A stretch of 5,756 nt of DNA from a bacterium (GCA_026981635.1 JALSIF010000034.1:1-5756); one strand, 5' to 3'. Counted from the stretch's first letter, positions 1 through 5,551 are shown. The notes: generated from the letters alone by a model not told the origin. Program-made: numbers and translations.

Positions 1-300
1 CCGCCTGGATAGGATCTCTTCAGCCTGGGCCTGCTCGTTCGGCGACACCTCCAGCCAGAGGGGATTTATTGGAGTGAGGTACTCCTCCCAGCTCACCTCC
101 CCTTCGGCCAGCAGGCGGCCGGCCTCCTCCATCATCTTGCGCAGGCGGTCGCGCTCGGCCGGAGAGGGGTAGCGGGGGATGGAGAAGCTGCTCAGCCACT
201 CGCCCCGCCGCTCGGGAAGGTTTAAGGTGCGGGGGCTCTGGCTGCGGATGAAGACCAGCACCAGGAGGATCAGGGTGCCGACAAGGAGAAGAGCCCGCAT
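1..300 (-). CDS. Membrane-anchored hypothetical protein (partial, 3' end off the left edge)
   Basis: A frame without stops runs from an ATG at 298-300 to the left edge, so 100 codons are visible and the C-terminus is missing. Residues 4-18 (ALLLVGTLILLVLVF) form one hydrophobic segment, followed by a polar, acidic and helical-looking stretch rich in Glu and Arg. This reads as a signal anchor with the rest of the protein outside the membrane. I do not recognise a family. The gene follows bshA on the same strand, so it is probably the third gene of that operon. The start is uncertain. ATG-300 has AGGGG four bases upstream. An in-frame TTG at 331-333, six bases after the bshA stop, would add MARNRLKRRGL, a strongly basic stretch that suits an N-in membrane anchor. 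Third codon positions are mostly G or C, as in its neighbours, which supports real coding. Confidence 0.7.
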   Translation of the reverse strand, partial: MRALLLVGTLILLVLVFIRSQSPRTLNLPERRGEWLSSFSIPRYPSPAERDRLRKMMEEAGRLLAEGEVSWEEYLTPINPLWLEVSPNEQAQAEEILSRR

Positions 301-339
301 AAGGCCCCTGCGCTTTAGCCTGTTTCGTGCCAACTTGTC

Positions 340-1596
340 TCAGCCTGTCTCTGCCCCGGCCTGACCCGAGCGGAGGGTCTTTGTCTCCCTCCCCAGCAGG
401 GTGAGGTAGTAGTCCTCGTAGCGGGAGACGATGGCCTGGCGGTCAAAGTTCTCTCGCGCGTGAAGGTAGGCCCGCTCGCCCAGCTGGCGGCGAAGGGTCG
501 GGTCCTCTATCAGCAGGGTGCAAGCCTCGGTGAAGCCCTCCAGGTCGCCCGGCTCCACCATGAAGCCGGTCTCCCCCTCCGCCACCACCTCGGGCAGGCC
601 GCCGGTGCGGGAGACCACCACCGGAGTCCCGCAGGACATGGCCTCCAGGGCGGCAAGGCCAAAGGACTCGCTCTGGCTGGGCAGCAGAAAGAGAGTGGCG
701 TGGCGGTAGAAGGCGGCGGGCTGGTCGCGGGCACCGATGCAGCGCACCCTATCCTCCAGCCCCAGCTGATGGATGCGCTCCAACACCCGGGGCATTTCAA
801 TGCCGTCACCAATCAGCACCAGCCCCACTTCAATCCCCCGCTGGGTGAGGCGGTGGAGGATATCCACCGTGTGGATGGAGTTCTTGAGGGGGCGAAAGTT
901 GGAGACGTGGAGAATCCATGGGGTGCCGGGGGGGAAGTTGAGCAGGTGTTCAAGTTGGCGCCGCTCCTCCTCGGGGTCAAAGTCGGGCGGCGGGGCGAAG
1001 GGAGGAAAGAAGACCCGCTCGTCGGCGAAGTTGTGGATCACCGCTATATCGCACTCGCAGCAGAAGCGTCTCACCGTCTCCTCGGCCAGGTAGCGGCTTA
1101 CCGCGGTGGTTCCGTCGGAGCTCTCAATGGCATAGCGGGTCACCCGGTAGAAGGAGGGATCGCGGCCCACCAGGGTTATGTCGGTGCCGTGGAGGGTGGT
1201 CACTACCCTGAGGGGCCGCCGGGCGATCTCCTTGGCCAGAAGGGCGCTCATGGCGTGGGGGATGGCGTAGTGGCAGTGGATGAGATCTATCTCCCGCTCG
1301 TCGGCCAGATCGGCCAGCTTGGAGGCTAGTCCCAGGGTGTAGAGCTGGCCGGGAAAGAGAGGATAGTTCAGGGTGGTCACCTTGTGGAAGAAGACGTTCT
1401 TGGCCTGCTGGTCCAGGCGGAAGGGCAGCCCGTAGCTTACGAAGTGGACCTCGTGGCCCCGCTCGGCCAGGCAACGGCCCAGCTCGGTCGCTACCACTCC
1501 ACTTCCCCCGTAGGTGGGGTAGCAGACGATGGCGATGCTAAGCCGCTCCCTACGGTTACCGTCGGGATGGGTGGCTGGGGGGATGGGTTGGTTCAT
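340..1596 (-). CDS. bshA: N-acetyl-alpha-D-glucosaminyl L-malate synthase BshA
   Basis: BshA is a cytosolic GT4-family, GT-B fold glycosyltransferase. It joins GlcNAc from UDP-GlcNAc to L-malate, the first step of bacillithiol synthesis. The 418-residue product matches the family from memory along its length: CYPTYGGSG at 25-33, the Gly-rich loop of the N-terminal domain; LPFRL at 57-61; HYAIPHA at 109-115; TLHGTDIT at 134-141; AIESSD at 156-161; [10 protein letters not shown] at 230-239; and the EX7E motif with E310 and E318, followed by AMSCGTPVV. The N-terminus is about 15 residues longer than in Bacillus, and a Pro/Glu-rich insert lies at about 198-223. Cysteines 179, 180 and 182 form an unusual cluster. 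ATG-1596 is the only reasonable start, five bases after the preceding stop. GGAG at 1607-1610, inside the end of the upstream gene, is the likely ribosome site, with a 10-base spacer. bshB and bshC are not in the window. Other GT4 transferases are less likely given the HYAIPHA and IESSD signatures. Confidence 0.93.
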   Translation of the reverse strand: MNQPIPPATHPDGNRRERLSIAIVCYPTYGGSGVVATELGRCLAERGHEVHFVSYGLPFRLDQQAKNVFFHKVTTLNYPLFPGQLYTLGLASKLADLADEREIDLIHCHYAIPHAMSALLAKEIARRPLRVVTTLHGTDITLVGRDPSFYRVTRYAIESSDGTTAVSRYLAEETVRRFCCECDIAVIHNFADERVFFPPFAPPPDFDPEEERRQLEHLLNFPPGTPWILHVSNFRPLKNSIHTVDILHRLTQRGIEVGLVLIGDGIEMPRVLERIHQLGLEDRVRCIGARDQPAAFYRHATLFLLPSQSESFGLAALEAMSCGTPVVVSRTGGLPEVVAEGETGFMVEPGDLEGFTEACTLLIEDPTLRRQLGERAYLHARENFDRQAIVSRYEDYYLTLLGRETKTLRSGQAGAETG

Positions 1597-1601
1597 GGCC
1601 C

Positions 1602-2672
1602 CTATTCTCCAAAGCCTGCCCAGCGCTCGGCGTTCTCCCGCTCCCGGGCGAGCCTTCGCTGGATCTTCTCCAGCTCGTCCAGGCGGTCAAAGTAGTCCTC
1701 GGTGGTGAGTGGACTTATGCGCCACCGCTTGCGCTGGTCCAGATAGGGGAGGGTGTCCTGTTCGGTGAAGGGGCGGCGGCCCTGGTCTGCCAGGCTATCG
1801 TAAATTAGCTCGCTTGCCCGCTTGAGGCGGGGCTCGTCACCCCCGTACCACATAACCGCATAGACCTCCAGTCGGTGGAGGCGCTGGCCCGGGTTGCGGA
1901 AGTAGTAGGGGGCAATCCCACCCACCACCACTTCATAGATGCCCGGACTGCCGGGCACCCGCCGCTCCTCCCACCACTGGTCGGGGTCAAGGCGCAGGGT
2001 GGGGTCAAATCCGGAGTGGTCCACCAAGGCGGTCAGCCTTAGGGTAGGCTCCACACCAGCTGGGTTGCGTATCACCTCATAGAAGATGTGGAGGGAGAAG
2101 TCTTCTCCCGGTTCCAGCAGGGCCAGGGGGCCCACATCGGCGGGGATGATGAAGAGGTCGGTGATGCGCACCCAGGGAGGCTCGGGGCCCCTTAGCTCCA
2201 GATGGATGCGGCGGGTAAGCTTTTCGCCCCGCTCGCCCCTCACCTCAACCAGGAGGAGGGCGGGCTGGGGCTCCTCGCCGAAGGAGGCCAGGTTAATCAG
2301 GCCGGGAAAGCGCAGGCGGTGGATGCCCCGCCGGGCCTCAATCTCCTTTTTGGCGGAGAGTTTGGGGCCTCTTGCTGAGGGCTCAAGGGATACCCTTACC
2401 TCCACCCTGCCGGGCCTGAACACTTCCACCGAGACCTCAAGGGAATAGACCGGTGAGCGGGTGCCGTCCAACAGGCCACCCGCCTCCCGGTTCTTGGGGG
2501 CAAACTTCTCTCCCCGGTAGAGATCCACGCTGACCAGGTCCAAGGCGACCTTGACCTCTTCCTCGTCGTCCCCGGGGGGCGACTGGCCTGCCCAGAGGGG
2601 GAAGGGGAGGAGCAGGAGGGCGAGGGCAGCAAGCAGTAGGCCATGCGGGTGGATGGGGGGGTGTACTCTCAT
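1602..2672 (-). CDS. Exported hypothetical protein with signal peptide, beta-rich
   Basis: The 356-residue product begins with a signal peptide. The hydrophobic core is at about 11-26 (GLLLAALALLLLPFPL), with likely cleavage after LWA at residue 28, and an acidic patch (DDEEE) follows. Residues of about 40-300 are rich in alternating hydrophobic, strand-like stretches such as SLEVSVEVFRPGRVEVRVSL, suggesting two or more beta-sandwich domains. The last 30 or so residues are charged and helical. No cysteine or lipobox is seen, so it is probably periplasmic or secreted rather than a lipoprotein. I do not recognise a family; a GWxTD domain was considered but its signature is absent. ATG-2672 is the only usual start that keeps the signal peptide, but it has no well-placed Shine-Dalgarno: the AGGG before it touches the ATG. 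It is the first gene of the cluster that continues into bshA five bases later. Confidence 0.82.
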   Translation of the reverse strand: MRVHPPIHPHGLLLAALALLLLPFPLWAGQSPPGDDEEEVKVALDLVSVDLYRGEKFAPKNREAGGLLDGTRSPVYSLEVSVEVFRPGRVEVRVSLEPSARGPKLSAKKEIEARRGIHRLRFPGLINLASFGEEPQPALLLVEVRGERGEKLTRRIHLELRGPEPPWVRITDLFIIPADVGPLALLEPGEDFSLHIFYEVIRNPAGVEPTLRLTALVDHSGFDPTLRLDPDQWWEERRVPGSPGIYEVVVGGIAPYYFRNPGQRLHRLEVYAVMWYGGDEPRLKRASELIYDSLADQGRRPFTEQDTLPYLDQRKRWRISPLTTEDYFDRLDELEKIQRRLARERENAERWAGFGE

Positions 2673-2861
2673 CCCTAAGAGGATACCCCGCTGGGGCTCT
2701 TAGCTCCTTAGCCGGGGCGGGCAGTCTGGCCATCGGGGAGGAAATAGGAGGATCATCTTCGGTGCATTCCTCTCTTCATTAGCCTCAGCTGGGTTGGCTA
2801 ACTACTTTCCCCGCCCCGGGAGGTATTTCATAATCGGCCCCTCCCCAGTCAGGCCGGGCGG
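2673..2861. other. Divergent intergenic region between the bshA cluster and tRNA-Arg
   Basis: No protein gene is supported here. The stretch must contain the promoter of the minus-strand cluster that starts at 2672, but I find no convincing -35/-10 pair on that strand. The candidates TATGAA (complement of 2827-2832) and TAATGA (complement of 2775-2780) lack a good -35 at the right distance. A TTAGCC/GGCTAA inverted repeat lies at 2779-2801. Confidence 0.6.
2779..2801. repeat. Inverted repeat TTAGCC-N11-GGCTAA in the intergenic region
   Basis: The arms TTAGCC (2779-2784) and GGCTAA (2796-2801) are perfect complements around an 11-base loop that itself contains CAGCTG. It lies about 110 bases upstream of the exported-protein gene. 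It is not followed by a T-run on either strand, so it does not look like a terminator. It could be an operator or part of a leader hairpin, or simply chance in a sequence of this length. Confidence 0.3.
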
Positions 2862-2890
2862 TTGACAAGCGGGGAGTTGAGGCATAGATT
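2862..2890 (+). promoter_or_regulatory. Sigma70-type promoter of tRNA-Arg
   Basis: A perfect -35 hexamer TTGACA (2862-2867) is followed by a 17-base spacer and TAGATT (2885-2890), a 4/6 match to the -10 consensus. Transcription would start near 2897, about 12 bases before the mature tRNA. The consensus -35, ideal spacing and position directly before a stable RNA gene make this the best promoter in the window. Confidence 0.75.
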
Positions 2891-2908
2891 TAGTAGCCGC
2901 CCCAAGGT

Positions 2909-2981
2909 GCGCCCGTAGCTCAGCGGACAGAGCACCTGGCTACGGACCAGGGGGTCGGGGGTTCGAATCCTCCCGGGCGCA
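2909..2981 (+). tRNA. tRNA-Arg (anticodon ACG)
   Basis: The full cloverleaf can be drawn. The acceptor stem GCGCCCG (2909-2915) pairs with CGGGCGC (2974-2980). The D stem is GCTC/GAGC (2918-2921 and 2930-2933). The anticodon stem CCTGG/CCAGG (2935-2939 and 2947-2951) encloses the loop CTACGGA with anticodon ACG at 2942-2944. The T stem GGGGG/CCTCC, with one G-U pair, encloses the loop TTCGAAT (2962-2968). The variable loop has five bases and the discriminator is A2981. A34 would be deaminated to inosine by TadA, so the tRNA reads CGU, CGC and CGA. The 3' CCA is not encoded and must be added after transcription. A pyrimidine-rich, T-rich run follows at 2982-2993 but no stable hairpin precedes it beyond the tRNA itself. 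Confidence 0.97.
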
Positions 2982-3001
2982 CTTTTCTCTTTCTGGCCCT
3001 G

Positions 3002-4069
3002 TCAGGGAAGGACTATCTCGTCGGCTCCCACCGGCAGATGGAACCTGGCCTGATACTTTCCCAGCGGATTTATCAGGTCTGCCTGCCTGCGCCTGACCAG
3101 GAGGAGGCCGTGTCTTATGGCCCAGAGCCGGTTGGGGGGAAGGGTGAGGGGGATGGTGGTGGGAAGGAAAAACTTCCAGTCGGGGTTCCCGCCCACCAGG
3201 TGATGGACTCTGAGCCCCACTACCACCGCCCCCAGTCGGCCGTCGGTGGTGGGAACCAGCCGCACCCGTCGCCTGAGCTCCGGGCGGGCGGGAAGGCGGT
3301 CTGCAATCTCCTTCATCCCCCGCACCCCAAGCAATCTGCCCGAGCGATCGGCGAAGGCCACTCCCCGCCTGGCGGTGAGGACCATCCAGGTCTGGGGGGG
3401 AAGCTTAAGCTCCCGGGCCAGCTTTTCCATGGCGGGTGGATAGATCACCCTGCCCCGGTGGACGATGGTCAGCCGGTCGCCCCAATAGAGAGGACGGGCG
3501 GCAGCCGGCAGGGGTAGTCGCTCCCACCGATTCATGCCCTCGTTCCAGCGCAGCCAGCCACGGCGGGTGCGGAGGATGACGCCATCGGGATAGGGGGCTA
3601 TAAGCTCAATCTCCCCCGGCTCGGTTTCCCCCAGGGGGGCGCTAAGCAGAACCCTGCGCTGGAGAAGGTTGACCAGAAGGAAGCGGAGACCGTCCGCTTC
3701 CCCCTTGTCGCCTGACCGGGAGCGAGACCTTAGGGGAAGGAGGAGGAGCTGGCGGTTGCAGCAGGGCCTCTCTACCGGCAGCGGAACCACCGCCTCAGCA
3801 GGCAAGTTGGCCAGCTCGTGGTAGTTGCCGTTGAAGTCCAGCACCCCCACCTTCAGTTTGCCCCGGTGCAGGTAGGCCAGGGGGAGCACCGGCAGGGCGT
3901 AGTCTAGGCTGTCTAGCTCCCGCTGGATGCGCTGGGCGACCTCCCGGGGGGAAGGGAGCGGGGTTGGGTGCTCCACCGGTTCCTGGCCGGAAAAGTAGAG
4001 CACGGTTGAGAGGGCCCCCGCCAGGAAGAGGAGGCCGCTTATGAGCAGGACCAGATGGGAGCGCTGCAC
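3002..4069 (-). CDS. Membrane-anchored hypothetical protein, beta-propeller-like
   Basis: The product has 355 residues with one hydrophobic segment at about 6-26 (LVLLISGLLFLAGALSTVLYF), preceded by one Arg, which suits a signal anchor or uncleaved signal. A Pro-rich stretch (31-41) and a short helix (about 42-54) follow. The rest is built of short strands separated by turns, with recurring units such as LKVGVLDFNGNYHEL, PDGVILRTRRGWLRW, DRLTIVHRGRVI and RRGVAFADRSGRLLG. I infer a beta-propeller-like domain outside the membrane but cannot assign a family. C103-C104 are adjacent cysteines. The start is a GTG (4067-4069) without a clear Shine-Dalgarno. No other usual start exists between it and the upstream in-frame stop, which is the ferredoxin's own TAG at 4124-4126. 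It follows the ferredoxin by 54 bases on the same strand and converges with the tRNA gene 20 bases beyond its stop. Confidence 0.8.
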   Translation of the reverse strand: MQRSHLVLLISGLLFLAGALSTVLYFSGQEPVEHPTPLPSPREVAQRIQRELDSLDYALPVLPLAYLHRGKLKVGVLDFNGNYHELANLPAEAVVPLPVERPCCNRQLLLLPLRSRSRSGDKGEADGLRFLLVNLLQRRVLLSAPLGETEPGEIELIAPYPDGVILRTRRGWLRWNEGMNRWERLPLPAAARPLYWGDRLTIVHRGRVIYPPAMEKLARELKLPPQTWMVLTARRGVAFADRSGRLLGVRGMKEIADRLPARPELRRRVRLVPTTDGRLGAVVVGLRVHHLVGGNPDWKFFLPTTIPLTLPPNRLWAIRHGLLLVRRRQADLINPLGKYQARFHLPVGADEIVLP

Positions 4070-4123
4070 GGAGAGTAAGTCTACGTGGCGGGCGGTTGGT
4101 TTGGAGGCAGTATTAGGGGCCGG

Positions 4124-4462
4124 CTAGCGCCCCTCTGCCTTCCACTCGTCCATCTCTTCGTAGGTTAGCAGGTTGATGATGTCTATGCGCATGTCGCCCA
4201 AGACGGGGAGCTGGCAGGAGAGGCGTACATTCCTTAGCTTTGAAGCCTCCAGCCGCTCCTTCTCCGCCGGGTTCATCTCCGGCACCTCGCCCTCGTGGAC
4301 CACCACCCGGCAGGTGGTGCACTTGGCGTTGCCGCCGCAGTTGTGGCGGATGGGGACGCCCTTCTCCCACAGGGCCCACATCAGGGGCTTTCCCGCCTCC
4401 ACCTCCACCACCCGGTCTTCGGGCCGCAGGTTTCCTACGTTAAGGATCTTTATGGTGGGCAT
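4124..4462 (-). CDS. [2Fe-2S] ferredoxin
   Basis: A 112-residue, single-domain electron carrier with a beta-grasp ferredoxin fold, expected in the cytosol. The cluster ligands are C42, C48, C51 and C83, arranged C-x5-C-x2-C-x31-C, with the loop NCGGNAKCTTCRV and LSCQ at the last ligand. The CxTCRV loop and RLSCQ are typical of the small ferredoxins and of the ferredoxin domains fused to some adenylate cyclases. C-x5-C is closer to the adrenodoxin type than to the plant type, which has C-x4-C. The C-terminal tail after about residue 97 is acidic (YEEMDEW). The start is ATG-4462, set by a strong AAAGGAG five bases upstream. A longer reading from 4561 would add 33 residues not typical of the family. 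It leads a probable two-gene unit with the membrane-anchored protein. Its redox partner is not in view. Confidence 0.92.
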   Translation of the reverse strand: MPTIKILNVGNLRPEDRVVEVEAGKPLMWALWEKGVPIRHNCGGNAKCTTCRVVVHEGEVPEMNPAEKERLEASKLRNVRLSCQLPVLGDMRIDIINLLTYEEMDEWKAEGR

Positions 4463-4467
4463 GGCTG

Positions 4468-4474
4468 CTCCTTT
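4468..4474 (-). promoter_or_regulatory. Ribosome binding site of the ferredoxin gene
   Basis: On the minus strand AAAGGAG is followed by a five-base spacer and the ATG at 4460-4462. This is one of the two best Shine-Dalgarno sites in the window. It decides in favour of the 112-residue ferredoxin over the longer open frame. Confidence 0.85.
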
Positions 4475-4496
4475 CTTGGTTGGAGTTTGCTGCCAG

Positions 4497-4525
4497 GGGA
4501 CAACCTGAGCGAAGGGGATTATATT
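4497..4525 (+). promoter_or_regulatory. Candidate promoter for the plus-strand gene at 4560
   Basis: GGGACA (4497-4502, 4/6 match to TTGACA), a 17-base spacer and TATATT (4520-4525, 5/6 match to TATAAT) point toward the gene at 4560, with a start of transcription near 4532. A rival -10, TATTAT at 4544-4549, would put the start only three or four bases before the ATG and give an almost leaderless mRNA. That would suit the absence of a clear Shine-Dalgarno. The sequence does not decide between them. Confidence 0.4.
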
Positions 4526-4529
4526 CCCC
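4514..4529. repeat. Palindrome GGGGA-N6-TCCCC overlapping the divergent -10 boxes
   Basis: The arms GGGGA (4514-4518) and TCCCC (4525-4529) flank TTATAT. It sits in the middle of the 97-base gap between two divergent genes and covers the -10 candidates on both strands, which is where a dimeric repressor could act on both. The operator role is inference; the arms are only five bases. Confidence 0.4.
4518..4523 (-). promoter_or_regulatory. Candidate -10 box of the ferredoxin promoter
   Basis: The minus strand reads a perfect TATAAT here, in a GC-rich setting, which would start the ferredoxin transcript near 4511, about 48 bases before its ATG. No TTGACA-like -35 is found 16-18 bases upstream, so an activator or another sigma factor may be needed. 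The box lies inside the palindrome at 4514-4529. Confidence 0.45.
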
Positions 4530-4559
4530 ACCCCGGCCTCACCTATTATCTTTGGTGCC

Positions 4560-4943
4560 ATGTTTGACTGCGTGGAAGTGGAGGGGGAGGTGGCGCTGCC
4601 CTATGCGGAGCTCATCGGCTACCTGGCCGATGGCGACGAGATAGCGGTGTGGCGGGAGGAGTTTGCCTCCTCGCGCCTGCTTCCCACCGGAGAGTGGCTG
4701 GTTAGCTGGCGGGGCAGGGAGTATGTGCTGGGGATTGACCTGGATGGAGAGACCGGCCTGATCAACTACTTCTGGGAGCGCCAGGAGGAGGGCTTCTCGC
4801 GCCACGAGTGGGCAAGGCTCCGCCCCCTGGATGAGGGCAGGACCCTGGTTCTCCTGGTCTCGCCAAGCTACGGTGACCCCGAGGGAACCAGGAGCCGGCT
4901 GGAGGCGGAGCTTGCCCGTCTCAGGGAGCTGGTGGAGCACTAG
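4560..4943 (+). CDS. Small hypothetical protein, divergent from the ferredoxin
   Basis: The product has 127 residues, is acidic and soluble, and has no signal peptide or membrane segment. It carries five tryptophans (31, 46, 50, 72, 84). The middle looks strand-rich (EWLVSWRGREYVLGIDLDG, then TLVLLVSP at 95-102), and the C-terminus (about 108-126) is a charged amphipathic helix, RSRLEAELARLRELVE. I do not recognise a family. G/C-ending codons dominate (GAG, CTG, GCC), supporting this frame over the 133-codon antisense frame, whose product is Pro/Gln-rich and unlike a real protein. ATG-4560 is the first usual start after an in-frame stop at 4506-4508, but no good Shine-Dalgarno precedes it. 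It shares a short control region with the ferredoxin and converges with the gene at 4955. A link to the ferredoxin is possible but unproven. Confidence 0.72.
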   Translation: MFDCVEVEGEVALPYAELIGYLADGDEIAVWREEFASSRLLPTGEWLVSWRGREYVLGIDLDGETGLINYFWERQEEGFSRHEWARLRPLDEGRTLVLLVSPSYGDPEGTRSRLEAELARLRELVEH

Positions 4944-4954
4944 GGGCGCAGTGC
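4937..4954. terminator. Possible weak hairpin between convergent genes
   Basis: GCACT (4937-4941) and AGTGC (4950-4954) can form a five-base-pair stem with an eight-base loop. It starts within the end of the plus-strand gene and fills the 11-base gap to the convergent gene. No T-run follows on either strand, so it is at best a weak, bidirectional terminator. Confidence 0.22.
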
Positions 4955-5536
4955 CTACTTGAAGGGCCTGCCACCTACCATCAGGGGGAGAAACTTCTCG
5001 TATAGGTAGGCCAGGGCCATGAGGTGGGGCTGGTCAGAGGGAACAACCAGGGTTGCCTTGTTCTTGAGGGAGTGGTTTGCGTTCTGTATCAGACTCCCGT
5101 AGCTCCGAATGTCTAGGTGCAGCGGCTTCCCACCCATATTTACCTTGGTGGGGAACCGCCGTCCCCAGGGTGACATTGGAAGGCGCTCTGAATGCACCCT
5201 AGGGCCATAACTGGTTTGTTTAATGGTGATGACGCCTAGGGGGTGATACATAAGGTCTGTTAGGTCGGGTACAGCCTGGTACAAACACGATTTACGACCG
5301 ACAATCTGGCCGGTGATGACCGACGGCAGGGGACCGGCGTAATCCAGGCAGGTTACCATCGCCAGACGCCCTCCCTGCTCAACAAACACGCTGATAGCAA
5401 CCCTGTGTGTGGAGCTGTTGGCACGAACTAGGAAGTTGTAGTTATATCGCGTCCCGCTAACCATAGACTTGATTGAGCGATCAAATATTGAGTCGGGGTG
5501 GGGACACTCTAGCTGAGCCTTTATCCTAATTAGCAT
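4955..5536 (-). CDS. Hypothetical protein of atypical base composition
   Basis: The 193-residue product is soluble-looking, with no signal peptide or clear membrane segment. It has strand-like stretches (HRVAISVFV at 44-52, LGVITIKQ), a basic middle part with WGRRFPTKVNMGGKP, and a probable C-terminal helix in QPHLMALAYLYEKFLPLMV. Cysteines are at 11, 63 and 84. I do not recognise a family. ATG-5536 is chosen because AGGAGGT lies eight bases upstream. An earlier in-frame ATG at 5581 would add 15 residues but has no such site and would bury it within the coding region. Three 60-base lines of the gene are about 52-58% G+C by hand count, against about 75% for a line inside bshA. ATA, CTA, TCA and AGG codons are also more common. 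This suggests a gene of foreign origin or one under weak codon selection. It converges with the plus-strand gene. Confidence 0.75.
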   Translation of the reverse strand: MLIRIKAQLECPHPDSIFDRSIKSMVSGTRYNYNFLVRANSSTHRVAISVFVEQGGRLAMVTCLDYAGPLPSVITGQIVGRKSCLYQAVPDLTDLMYHPLGVITIKQTSYGPRVHSERLPMSPWGRRFPTKVNMGGKPLHLDIRSYGSLIQNANHSLKNKATLVVPSDQPHLMALAYLYEKFLPLMVGGRPFK

Positions 5537-5544
5537 GAGAAGGT

Positions 5545-5551
5545 ACCTCCT
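5545..5551 (-). promoter_or_regulatory. Ribosome binding site of the gene at 4955-5536
   Basis: The minus strand reads AGGAGGT, a full Shine-Dalgarno core, eight bases before the ATG at 5534-5536. It is the strongest such site in the window and sets the start of this gene. Confidence 0.8.

Noticed and set aside
460-1329. 289-codon plus-strand open frame opposite bshA
   Set aside because: It lies wholly antisense to bshA, and its product is rich in Gly, Ala, His and Gln without recognisable motifs, as expected for a shadow in GC-rich DNA.
1602-2672. GWxTD-domain assignment for the exported protein
   Set aside because: It is exported and beta-rich like some such proteins, but the Gly-Trp-x-Thr-Asp signature is absent from the sequence.
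2700-2756. Possible 18-codon leader peptide on the minus strand (ATG at 2754-2756) before the exported-protein gene
   Set aside because: It has only a weak GAAG before it, no run of regulatory codons and no attenuator hairpin, so it is probably chance.
2997-3007. CCCTG-T-CAGGG near-palindrome at the end of the anchored-protein gene as a terminator
   Set aside because: A one-base loop cannot form a hairpin of that stem, and no T-run follows on the minus strand.
3038-3517. 159-codon plus-strand open frame within 3002-4069
   Set aside because: The product is low-complexity (Gly, Pro, His) and antisense to the anchored-protein gene, which has a credible membrane segment and protein-like composition.
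4463-4561. N-terminal extension of the ferredoxin to 145 residues
   Set aside because: The strong AAAGGAG site at 4468-4474 and the family's usual N-terminus place the start at 4462. The extra region carries promoter-like AT boxes instead.
4539-4940. 133-codon minus-strand open frame opposite the small gene at 4560
   Set aside because: Its Pro/Gln/Leu-rich product and poor codon pattern favour the plus-strand frame. It has no ribosome site, and no start that leaves room for the ferredoxin control region.
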